Source: Isoetes taiwanensis
Lineage: Eukaryota > Streptophyta > Lycopodiopsida > Isoetales > Isoetaceae
Direction of reading: 5' to 3'
DNA length: 64,000 nt
NCBI GenBank assembly: GCA_021234155.1
Contig: JAJEKV010000017.1
Location: 7,355,253 to 7,419,252, forward strand
This document shows, one piece after another, positions 32,090-42,835 of this stretch (positions are counted from its first letter, which is position 1; every line of letters starts with the position of its first letter). Under the pieces are notes generated by a model. That model was given only the letters and a program-made list of their open reading frames with translations, had not been told where the DNA came from and did no database searches. The translations under genes and the position numbers were made by a program.

Positions 32090-33415
32090 TACGAAAAACT
32101 AAAAAATTAAACTTCCCTGAAAAACTTCAAACTAAAATTTGTCCCAAAATTAAGACATAATCCCAATTTAAATGAATGATGGTTTAAATGCCCACAATGA
32201 CAATGGGAAAAAGACGGGCTATACGTAATCGAAAAATAGACAATTAAAGGCTATTCGTGCATTAAGCTGTGCTTCTACACTAATCTTTCCTGAAGATTGT
32301 GAGAGCAATCTGTCATATATGTTACTAGCCATAGCCTTGTGGTTTGTATTGCCATAACGGTATCAAGTCAGTATGGGCCAAATAAAAATAACACTAAAGT
32401 AATTATACAACGCAAATATTATCAAACTAAAAAGGCGAGCACCCCAAATATTGGGGTTGCCATCTATGGTTGCCTGTAACAATAGCTGTAACAATAGCTT
32501 GATGAAGAAAGAGCATGAATTTGAATTTTTTAAAAACAATTACGCATTTGAGTTGCAACGTATAGAATTAATAGTTGAAAACCCATTAAAGATTAAAATA
32601 AAAAAAGTGAGAGCACAAAGAGTGAACACCCTAATAACGGAGATGCCACCAATGAGCTGCTTATAGCAGCATGGCTGTTTGGTAGGCAGTGCCGATTTTG
32701 GCTCACTGTGGCTCATATCTTTATTCTCTTCTCAATTACTCTATTCATTTGGCAATAGGAAAAAGACAGGCCATATGTAAGCGAGAAATAGACAATTAAA
32801 AGCTATTACCCCGAATAGTGAGGATGCCACCTATGGTTGCCTGCGGAGCTGCTCTGGTCGCATAAACCCAGGCTGCATTTTCTGCCTCCGAAGATGTTCC
32901 CCGGTCTATGAAGCACTGCCATGTGGCCTTGCCCCGCAGCGGTTTTTCTAAAAGAGGCTGTACTCGAGGAAAATATACAGATGAGAAAGGCAGAATAGAA
33001 GGGGAGAGATCTAGAAAGACTACAGAACAAAATAGGCACCGGATTGAAGATTGCCTGTGCTCTTTTTCATGAATGAATAGTGCGAATTCATGAATAAAAA
33101 GTGCGAATCAATGGTTCTTAGATGCAAGGTACGTCAAAATGTCATCTAAAATGGGCTTCCCAACTCAGATTTGGATGGACACAGTTCAATACATCTTCTT
33201 TTGAAGATTTTAATAGGCTATATGTAAAACATACCTTTCAAAGCAGCAATGGAGATCTGAGATCTGAGATCAAACTCTCTTCCACAAATATCCATGATCC
33301 AAAGAGACCCTCAAATCATCAGAAATAGCCATGTTTATGGTAAACGGCGTGCTATCACTGTCAATGTCCTTGACGCAATTTCCTTGAAATAAATCTTCCT
33401 ATATTGCTTTTCACC
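32090..33415. other. Gene-free stretch
   Basis: Two related blocks near 32430 and 32805 share a CATCTATGGTTGCCTG-like word. The short frames at 32451-32666 and 33122-33328 have no motif. Nothing firmer is seen. Confidence 0.4.
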
Positions 33416-33419
33416 ATTA

Positions 33420-33857
33420 GAAGAAACAAAAGAAGATTTGGATTTTGAAGAGCTTAAAACTATTGTTGCAAAGAGTCCGAAAGCATCTGCCTATTCTACA
33501 AAGCTTGTAAATGGGCTTGAATCTGGCTTGCATTATGAAAAAGGGCTCCTCAAGGATCGGAAGGAAAGGATTAAAAAGCCCAACAAAGATTTCGATTTTG
33601 AAGACTTTAGATCTATTCTTGCAAAGAGCCGGAAAGCATCTGTCAATTCTAGAAAGCCTGTAAATGGGCTTGAATCTGACTTCGATTATGAAAAAGGGCT
33701 CTGTAAGGATCGGAAGGAAGGGATTAAACATCCCAACAATGGTCGTCACATTGATGGGTTGATCCAAAATGGGTTTCCTAATGAATCCAATAATGAAAAT
33801 AGAAGGATTCATAAAAAACAGAGGCAGAACCGACCGATTGTTCTTCATGCTACCTAA
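33420..33857 (+). CDS. Unidentified charged protein with 52-residue tandem repeat
   Basis: The frame is open from about 33400 to the stop at 33857 and encodes a highly charged, soluble-looking sequence. A 156-bp unit is duplicated in frame. Repeat 1 begins DLDFEELKTIVAKSPKAS and repeat 2 begins DFDFEDFRSILAKSRKAS, and both continue through LVNGLES or PVNGLES, DYEKGL and KDRKE. Nucleotide changes between repeats mostly keep the reading, which suggests past selection. A CAG-like acceptor is not obvious and the ATG at 33438-33440 is not a true ATG (TTG), so this is probably an internal or last exon. I do not recognise the family. Confidence 0.4.
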   Translation, partial: EETKEDLDFEELKTIVAKSPKASAYSTKLVNGLESGLHYEKGLLKDRKERIKKPNKDFDFEDFRSILAKSRKASVNSRKPVNGLESDFDYEKGLCKDRKEGIKHPNNGRHIDGLIQNGFPNESNNENRRIHKKQRQNRPIVLHAT

Positions 33858-33869
33858 ATCTGAGCTCTG

Positions 33870-35400
33870 TTTGATCCAAATCTCTCTTTGTTCCCAAATT
33901 TGATCCAAATCTCTGTGTCAAATCTCTGCTTATTGCCGGATTTGAGCTTCAGAAGAGTTTCACCACTTGTCTCATGCCAGATTTAAATCCACACTCCATA
34001 ATCTCTGTCATTTTTTGCTCCTGCGCTCTGTCATAAGCCGAATTGCAGCTCTTATCCCCTGTTTATGCCAAATTTTGGTTCAATTACTATGATTCATTTC
34101 GGATTTGGGCTTGAATCCCTGTAACCCATCACGAAAATTCGAGTTCATTAATGGCCGCCATAAATGCCCTGACGTCTAACATCATGACTCACGAAATATT
34201 CGAGTTTATTAATGGCCGCAATAAATGCCCTATAATCAATGAGTGCACACGTGCCATGTTTTAAGAATTTTTAAGGAACAAAATAAGGGAGAACAGAAAT
34301 GGACACTGCAATAGGAAAGATAAAGTTTCATTGTCTATCTTGATTTAAAAATTTTGAGCTCTTGTTTGCATAATTTTGAAAAAACAAGCAGCTTATGAAG
34401 TGTGAATCAAGCGTATTCTATATTTAAAAGTGGATGCTTTAGCTTGATTTTACATATCTTGAGACATGGCCTTAAATAAATCCCCCTTCTCCCCTTACTT
34501 AAAGGGTCTGACTTGCTCTATTGGAGTTTTAATAGAAGGGAAATTTACCAAAATAACATTAATTGTTGACTTAATTCTTAAAGAGCCCTTCGGATTTTCT
34601 AAATTCCCAAAAATGCCTTTAATTCCTAAGCATTTTCCCAAATAGCCCTTTGTATTTTAAAAATCATTAAAAGCACGTTTTTACAATAAATGATCATTCT
34701 TTAAAAGGGAAGTGTTTGTTATAGACGACAATACTTTGGAAAATAAATTTTCATATGAGAATTAGGCTGTTCTGTGCTATTAGCTGAATCTGGTCATCTG
34801 GAGTTTTTTTGGAACTCGTAGAGCACAAAGTCATGTCTACTTTCATCGATTTTCATACCTCACATAGCTCAAACACAAACTGGTTAGAAGCAGTATAAAT
34901 GTGCAAGATCAGCCCACCCTTAAGAAATCACCGTCATAGACTAAAGTTGGGTTTGCGAGGTTGCAAAATCATGTCTGTATATTTAACCACATTCTGCACA
35001 AAATGTTTTTGAGCTCTAGTGCACATCTCACAAGCAATGTGTAGCTCTGCATTATGGTTTTCCCAAACCGGGCTTGTGCACTTTGTATTGAACAATGGAT
35101 TCCAGGGGCTTCATTCCCTCTACTTCAGGAGCAATGTTGATGACACAAAGTAACAGGGCAAAACATGAATTCAAGTCACTTCTTTTGCTGAGTAATTTCT
35201 TTGTGAATCAGCCTTGAGGCAGCTATAAGCTGTTTACAATGGTTCTAGTTGCCAGAAATGACTGCCGGCATAGCGAAGATCAAATCTGGAATGTGACAGC
35301 TTTTCCAATGTTGTAAATAACCATTGCCATGACTTCCAATTGATTAGCATCATTAGCCAACGACTTCAATTCAGCTCTGAAAACTGAGATGGAAATGGAA
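33870..35400. other. Gene-free stretch, includes the 3' flank of the cysteine synthase gene
   Basis: A block near 34130-34260 is an imperfect direct duplication around ATTCGAGTT.ATTAATGGCCGC. The last 300-400 bases next to 35404 probably include the 3' UTR of the minus-strand cysteine synthase gene. No other gene is seen. Confidence 0.45.
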
Positions 35401-35403
35401 ACG

Positions 35404-37525
35404 TCAATCTTCTGGCTGCATCTGTTCTGCCTCTTGCTTTAATGACTGGAAAAGCATTGTAGAAAAATAGCGCTCGCCAAAACTAGGAAGAATAACCTGG
35501 GCCAGTTTGGAAAAGTGTCAGTACTCCATTTCTAGAGAAACACATTCATATGGATTGGTGAGAATTAGCAGCATACACAAACAAGCTTATTTGCATTTTC
35601 AGATCTCTTCACCACTCGAACTGCAGCCAACGTTGCTGCCCCTGATGAAAATCCAACCTGGAAGAGTGTGTTGGAAACCAATAATTAAATAAACTTCATG
35701 CTATAACAGAATGAGGTCCTTGTTCTTACCAATAACCCTTCCTTGAGGGCAAGCTGCCGAGCCATCTGGATTGCTTCTTCTGTCGTTATCTGCATAATAA
35801 CACGATGTAGACAGCTGAGAACTAAGTGCCATCTTGTTGACCTCTATTCATCTACAATATGAACCCATGCTTTCGTAAGCATGGACCTATGCACGAAATT
35901 GGGCTCATACAAATTTAAACAGCTGGAAGATGTAAGAGTAACTCTTATGATATTATATTTGCAAGTAAACTATTCACCTCCATAGTCTCATCGAGAATGC
36001 TTGCATCCAAATTACTGGGCATAAAGCCTGCACCAATCCCTTTACTTATAAGTGCCTGCCATGGCAAAGGCAACTATCAGGAAATATTTGACTACCCGTT
36101 ACAAGTTTACAATGCTTGCAATATATGCATAAAATTTAGGCACCTGGCCTTCCTCCTTGTAAAATGTTGCTCTCAGCTGGCTCCACACCACATATCTGCA
36201 GCAAGAGACGATCATTTCAACATATCTTGAAAGAAAGACATGCATAGGCAAACATACCTTAATATTTGGGTTCTTGCTCTTTAAGAACTTAGCAACACCA
36301 GTTATAGTACCACCTGTTCCAATTGTGGCAACCAAAATATCCACTTTACCACAAGTGTCATCCCAGATTTCTGGACCAGTCGTTTCAAAATGAACCTGTA
36401 TAGCAGGAAATCTCCAGTCATTATATGGAGTTGATTATATTGTAACACTTAAAACCCACCTTGGGATTTGCAGAGTTATCAAATTGTTTAAGCATGTAAG
36501 AATTGGGAGTCTTCCTTGCAATATCTTCAGCCATCTGTGCAGCACCTCTCATGCCCCTATTTGCATCTGTTAAAACAACTTCAGCTCCAAAAGCTCGAAG
36601 AAGGATGTAACGCGAATTATCAAGCGATGATGGCAGTGTAAGGATTAGCTTGTAGCCCTTCGATGCAGCAATAAAAGCAAGGCCAATGCCAGTATTGCCA
36701 CTTGTTGCTTCGACAAGAACAGTCTAGAATGATCACATTATTAAAGAATCACCATAAATAATAAGTTCTTTAAAATCAAATGCACTCACTTTTCCCGGCG
36801 TTATAGATCCATTGGCTTCTGCCTCAGATATCATGCTATATGCTATTCTGTAGAGAGAAACCATGTACTCTTTAAAAACTTGAAGGATTCCATCACTCTA
36901 AGCACTATTTAGAAGAAGAAACATATAAATACAATGAAATCACACCTATCTTTAACACTGCAACAAGGTTCCATACTCTCCAACTTCGCCACCACATTTG
37001 CAACGCATCCTTTCACGACATGATTCAAGTAAACCATTGGTGTTTTCCCTATCAACTGCATATCGCAACATAGATAAAAAAGAAAAAATCCTTCAACCTT
37101 TGAAAGAAAACCCAAATAAACACATTGATATCTCAACATATCTACTTCGAAGTTTCTTTAACTGTGGGGCTATCGTCAAAGTAACACTCACAAATTACCT
37201 AGTAGCTTTATGTGTGTCAGACACACATTGAAGTATTTTTTATATTCTATGTGGCTGTGCTAAGCATATACTGTAACCATACCTGGGTAACATTATCAGC
37301 AATATTCAGAGGCTCTACAGCATTTGGCCGTTTCTGAGTTTGAGCTGTTTTCTTAACCCGGCTACGTGCAGCCTGAACTGCAACAGTTGGGCGTGTACCA
37401 TAAGATGTGCCAGCAAACTCCTGCTGCACTATGAATGAAGGGATGCTTCCTTTGATATACAATGCAGGTAAAAAGTGGGTGGTATGCCGGAGGAGAGGGA
37501 TGGGTAAGGCGGAAGTGGCAGCCAT
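35404..37525 (-). CDS. OASTL: O-acetylserine (thiol)lyase / cysteine synthase, plastid type, 10 exons
   Basis: The enzyme is PLP-dependent and makes cysteine from O-acetylserine and sulfide. Exons: 37525-37283, 37055-36946, 36847-36790, 36723-36460, 36395-36258, 36195-about 36142, 36055-35978, 35789-35730, 35657-35583, 35496-35404. The model gives 390 residues, the size of plastid OASTLs. Exon 1 (81 codons) is a Ser/Thr/Arg-rich transit peptide. Key sites follow: GKTPMVYLN, the PLP lysine in SVKDR (about residue 117), the substrate loop TSGNTG (about 143-148), the phosphate loop GTGGT (about 251-255), GIGAGF, and SSGAA near the C-terminus, ending [10 protein letters not shown]. One splice junction is odd: exon 6 joins exon 7 in frame only if exon 6 ends CCAGGT and a GC donor is used; the neighbouring GT donor shifts the frame. 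All other junctions are GT-AG. Mitochondrial targeting is the alternative. Confidence 0.88.
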
Positions 37526-37587
37526 ACCTCACAGCTCTAAATTCTTAACGTTCATATAAAACAGAGAAGGCCTGTTTGCTAAACTAA

Positions 37588-38714
37588 GGCCCTTTTTCCA
37601 CGGTTGCCTTAAAATATGGCTGTCTTATAATTATAAGACAGCATTTTAGGTGCCACGTCATTCTTGGCATGTCTTAAAAAAATTAGTTTTTCATGGCTTC
37701 ATTATAAGAGGTGTCTTATAATATAAGACATGTCTCATAAATTTGGTTTTCCACTACTCCACTACTCCGTAGTTTTCCTGATCCACTGCTTCTGAAAATA
37801 GTCTATGCGCAAGAGGAACTGTGCAAACTGCGTAAGAGGAACTGTTTGAAAACTTGGGTAAACAATTTCTTCTCTCAGGAGGTAGCATATCTGGAAACCT
37901 GCAACCCCCTATTTTCAGATAGTAGAGAGATTGTCTTATATACATAATAGTAACAGTCTATCCAGTTGTTTTTGCTGTTATCTGATTGCTATTGCGGGTT
38001 GATTTCTTAGTGGTGGAAGGGATTTAAGTGGGAACAAGCGGACTGCGGCTTCTGAAAATAGTCTGATCCACGGCTTCTCCGAGCTGCAAAGGCACTTGCA
38101 AGAGCTTCAACCTGCAAAAAACAAGCCAGTTGAATGATTTTTAAAAAAGAAATCCTACAAGCCTAGAAGCTTGAATGATTACCGGGACAGGGCTTTAAAG
38201 CCCAATGCAAGAATCGAAGCTTCACGTCTCTGTTTCGAAGCTTCATGCAAGAATCGAAGCTCCACGGAACAGGGCAAGTCTTAAAACGCCTCTGCTTCAC
38301 GCAATCTGGTTCACGCCCATGAAGACTCAGCCATGATGACGACTCAGCCAAACCGTGAAGGCGACTTAGCTCCGCTATGATCAACCCAGCACGCCCAGAG
38401 CAAGAATCGAAGCCTGTAAACCTCGGATGTTGCAGCCATCGATTCCATGACTCGAGTTTTCCATTCCGGCAATTCCATGACTCGAGCTTTTTTTATGGAT
38501 ACCCTAAATTTTCGGGGAAGAAACCCTCCCATTGGATAAAATTACACGTCTTATTTTGTGGCGGGGGATTTCCTCCGGAAGAAAATAAGACTCCTTAGTT
38601 GTACGGAATGCTTATAAGACATGTCTTATAAGAAAAACTAGCATGTCTTAAATGCTTATGTGGCCCAATAATATCTTTAAAAATATGAGACACTAGTGCT
38701 GTGGAAAAAGGGCC
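37588..38714. mobile_element. Non-autonomous DNA transposon 1 (TIR GGCCCTTTTTCCAC)
   Basis: Ends are GGCCCTTTTTCCACGG (37588) and its complement, finishing at 38714. Near both ends are several palindromic TATAAGACA/TGTCTTATA words, such as TGTCTTATAATTATAAGACA and TTATAAGACATGTCTTATAA. Clustered subterminal motifs of this kind are a feature of hAT and CACTA elements, where transposase binds them. There is no transposase. Internal direct repeats of GCAAGAATCGAAGCTTCACG occur near 38205 and 38245. The target duplication is unclear, so the superfamily is open. Confidence 0.75.
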
Positions 38715-38717
38715 TTT

Positions 38718-39613
38718 AAGCCCTTTTCCACGACCTATGTCTTAAAATTAATTATTGAAGTGTGATTGGGCCAAATCATCATATAAGACACCATGGCTTT
38801 TCCATCGTAATTTTTTGGACGTCTCATTTCAAGTCCCTACAAATATACTTTTTCTTCCGGTGACCCCCAAAAAAAAATGCGACAGCCAAATATGGCCAAT
38901 CCCAGGTCTTTTTTGCCGCGATTTTAGGATATCTTAAAAAAGGTACGCCACTAGCTGTGTTGGGCTATTTTTTGCTTGATCTGTGCCACTGGCATCACAC
39001 ATCTCCATTTCAGCACAAAGGGCAACTCTGTCGCGCCCCAGGAACGCAAACAAGATCACAGGATTTTCGAGGATCGCAGGATTTTCGGGGATGATATCAC
39101 AGGAATTTCGAGGATCACATGATTTTCGGGGATGAAGATGGATGATACCGAACATGATTTTTGAGGATCTGCTTCCTTTGGAGCACAGTTTAACCATGGA
39201 AGAATCAGGTCTTGACAAGACCTTTGTCCTTTTCAAAACAGATCCAGTAGGATTTTCGCATCTTCGAGTGTAGTAGAAATGAAAATGCATAGAGCTTGAT
39301 CAAGAACAAGACATCCGTCCGATATTTTTTAGAAGTTCAAGTCTTAAGCTCTGCTGCACAAAAGAGTGTGGTTCTGCATCAAAATCTAAGGGGAAGGCAG
39401 AAAGCTCTTCACGTGAAATTGCAGAAGAAGCAGAATGTGGAAAAGCTAGATTATAAGACATGTCTCATATTCATAGGACATGTCTTATATTTGAGTGATG
39501 AAAAACTGATTTTTTAGGACTGTCTTATGTATGACATGGAGCTTACATGGAGCTCAAAACGGTGTCTTATAAAAATGTGACAGCCATAAAAAAAACTACT
39601 GTGGAAAAAGGGG
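38718..39613. mobile_element. Non-autonomous DNA transposon 2, abutting the first
   Basis: Starts AGCCCTTTTCCACG at 38718, only a few bases after element 1, and ends CTGTGGAAAAAGGGG at about 39613. It carries the same TATAAGACA/TGTCTTATA subterminal words (about 38784, 39450-39480, 39525, 39563), so it is the same family. Inside, at 39060-39145, a minisatellite of GATTTTCG.GGATCACAG-type units is repeated about five times. Confidence 0.7.
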
Positions 39614-39932
39614 AAGTCATTTTAAGGCCGAGCAAATGAGATTGGGCAAACCCTTTGCGTAAATATTGGTTTATGTATATAGAACTTTCCTGACGTGGAA
39701 AGTTGCCTTCCTGCGGCAGGTTCACACGTTAGGAAAGTCCAGTAAATGGACTTTGCTATTACGTGGACAACAGATATCGTCCGTTCTATGCCACGTCGCC
39801 ATCCAATGGCCGACGCAAGAAAGACAAGACTTAGTAAAAAAGCAGAATGTAGTAGATGAATTTCCTGGAAAAGAAAGAGAGGGCAAAAGTGCCACATGGC
39901 GCACAGGATAGGACATGAGGGCAGAACGGTGC

Positions 39933-41546
39933 TGTGACGTTCCTTGCTTCTCATACGATGCACACATCGTACTCGAAGACGGAGCATTCCCCCTGACAGC
40001 CAACTGGCAGGGGCCATCCACCTGACTCCACTCCCAGTGGAATGAGCCAGCAAGGGAAGAGTGGATGTGTCATTCACCCGTCTCCCATCGGGTCGACCTA
40101 TCTGCGGAAGCGTGAATAAACAAACATGAGCACATACTAACAGTATTTCAATACAATTACCTCGAAGGGTGAATACACCATAATCATCTCATATACAACA
40201 ACATCAACATGAACAATAGCAACATGGGGAATCCTACCCAAGGCTCTGACTCGAGAGGTTCGACTGACGGCTTGGGCCTCCAGAAGTCATTGCAGACAGA
40301 ATTCATGGCAATGGATTTGGCTGGCGTAGAAACATGGCTATAGGGTAGTCCACTCCATCCGCCCCTCCTGTACACACTTTGCAGAGTGGATTGATAAGTA
40401 TTAGGACCGGACCGTAGCCTGCCGGGTCCATAGCCAAGAGGGCTACTACTGGGTTGCATCTCCCCAGCCCCGATGAGGCAGGAGGAAGGTCACCCTTCCT
40501 CCAGAGGCTTCCATGCTCAACACAGGTGGCTAGAGGGCCACTGCCCTTATTCGACTTGAACCCAATGGAGAGTGACGCATCACTCCACGGGTGTCGAGCC
40601 CATGCCTTGTCCACACGCAGTGGCAAGGCATTAGACCTAGCTCACTAGAATCCCTGGTAGGCTTTACACACCAGAGGGATTGGTCTGTGTTGGGACAAGT
40701 ACCTCCTTGTTCTGTCGGTCTAGCCCCTCCACCTTCAACCCAGTGGACTCTTGTGTACAGGCCGCAAGTAACTGGGAACTAGAAGGTTGCCTAGAATCAT
40801 CTGCTATACAGGATTTTAGGCCTCTACCCCCCTTCCCAATACATGGAGATCATAGAATGAAATACCAACATCAACATAGAACTGAAATGAAGAACATCAT
40901 CTAATCTATCTACCTAAACATTCAAAGTTAGGTTCCTTAGTTAGGGCTTATGATCTTGGGATCTATAAGGCCTCTATGGCTGAATGGATATGCTAAACTA
41001 CCTTACTGCCTAGCCCAAAGACGGCTTTGCACAACAGAATGACTAGATACCTGGTCGTTGACCTGCTCCGGATCCTTGGAACGCATCCATGCCTCTACTC
41101 TTGCTGAAGACGGCTGCTACTCGATAATCTGTTGTGCAAAGACGGCTTTGCAAAGCCGAGCAATGCGAAATGGGGTCTGGACTTGGCCGAAATGGCTCAA
41201 GAGAACCCTAAATGCGAAATGGGAAAGGAGCTCTATGGAAACCCTAAAATGCAAAGAGAAGAAAAGGGTTTAGGGTTTAAGGGGAAGCCCTTAAATAGAA
41301 ACCCTTAGGGTTAGGTTAAATATTGGCAAATGGGGTTTAGCCATTTGGCAATGGGGTCCATGGGGTTATTAATTGTGTATGTTTATTTAACATGCACAAT
41401 ATTCAAAGTTGCCCCCTAGGTGCAACCCTTGCCCCCTAGGTGCAACCTATATTACGACCACCAAGTACATGTCATCCGTGACATGTACGGGTGATGTGGC
41501 AGTATAATATACGTATTCGGGGCATATATTATGCTGGAACGTCACA
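39933..41546 (-). repeat. Gypsy 3' LTR with 11-bp terminal inverted repeats
   Basis: The element is on the minus strand. The LTR begins at 41546 with TGTGACGTTCC and ends at 39933 with the exact inverse GGAACGTCACA. It follows a purine-rich tract, and its 1.6-kb length suits a chromovirus. The 5' LTR is absent because the element is cut off at about 42835. Confidence 0.7.
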
Positions 41547-41559
41547 TTCTCCCCACCTT
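41547..41559 (-). promoter_or_regulatory. Gypsy polypurine tract
   Basis: On the minus strand AAGGTGGGGAGAA abuts the TG of the LTR. A second copy of AAGGTGGGGAGA lies about 45 bases upstream (plus 41589-41603). Confidence 0.75.
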
Positions 41560-41609
41560 GACTTGATGCTATCCTCAGCATCACGTGTCTCCCCACCTTG
41601 GAAACCTAT

Positions 41610-42835
41610 ATATCCTGCAATCATATTTAATATACATACAATGCAATTACTTCCCGGTAATATCTTAACTATTCATAAAATATCCTTGCATAAAATCGTA
41701 CTATGGTGAGAGGCTCTTTCGTCCTCTACTTCATCATCTATTATTCACAAAAAAATTTATGGCTTATACCATAATTATAAACATAGTCCAAAATTTTTCC
41801 TACTTAATGCTCCTTATCGTTTCCTCACAACACATTATAATAAAATTATGTGTTGCGAGTCTTCGTAGTGTGATCTCCCTGCCGCTCAACTCCTCTATTG
41901 GCCTGCAGGTCAACACTATGTTAGTGCACATTTAATTATTATAAGGGTTGGTTGTTAGGGAACCACCCATTAATTAGAATTATATGAATGCAAGGCATAT
42001 CTCCCGGCGTAGGAAGATTATGATTCTTCCATCGTGGCCGTGGAGACAGCGCCCTATGATGCCTAGGATGCCAACTCATGCCTACACCTTTAGTTGCCTT
42101 TGACGTGGAGGATAGTGTCCTTCCCGTATTTGGGCGTAAAGGATAGGGTCCTCCCCGTAGTAGGCATTGACCAAAGGTGCTTTCCTATCAATGCATACCT
42201 GAATGACCTCCTTTCTCTCGAGGTCGTCTACTTCCGTGGGACGGAAGTAGACTTTTTATCTACCTTCCTCTCACCTATTGAGTCGATGTCGACTACTTTG
42301 GTGACGAGCGGACCCTTGCATTGCTCCATAAATTCGGGGTACTGCTTCTCTAGATCTGTTTGTAGCACCCACATAGCATCTTCCACTAGTAAGTGTGTCC
42401 ACTTCACAAGGTATTAGAGAAATTTTGACCTTCTTGTCTTCTTATAAGCCCTGTCAAGAAGGACTTCAGGGACGATTTCAAGTTGGTCGTCCGTCATTTC
42501 CAGAAGCTCGGTTGTCTCCAATATCTCCTCTGGATTAGGAGTGTGTTTCTTTAGGAGACTTACGTGGAAGACACGTGGAAGACCTTATGGATTTTTAGAT
42601 GCACTGGCAGGTCCAACTTGTAGGATTGGGTACCTACTCTTTTGGTGATCCTGAAAGGTCCAGCCCATCTTGGAGCAAGCTTCTTGCAATTGCCGATGTG
42701 GAGCTTGGCCTGCTTCACCTTGGTCTTCAACCACACCTTGTCTCCCACCTGAAATTCTCTTACTGTCCTATGCTTGTCGGCGATGCTTTTCTGCCTACTT
42801 CTCGCCAGCCAAGCTTGAGACTTGGTAAGCCTGCC
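41610..42835 (-). pseudogene. Gypsy (chromovirus) integrase C-terminus and chromodomain, broken
   Basis: The minus strand from 42835 gives the integrase tail: ARSRQKSIADKHR, GDKVWLKTK, KLAPRWAGPFRI, then LPVHLKIHKVFHVS. This is the standard arrangement before the chromodomain of plant Ty3/gypsy elements. After a short linker, a chromodomain remnant (WVLQTDLEKQYPEF) is seen near 42340-42390. Stops and frame changes follow. The sequence from 42090 down to the polypurine tract has no motif. Upstream the element is replaced by a LINE. Confidence 0.8.
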
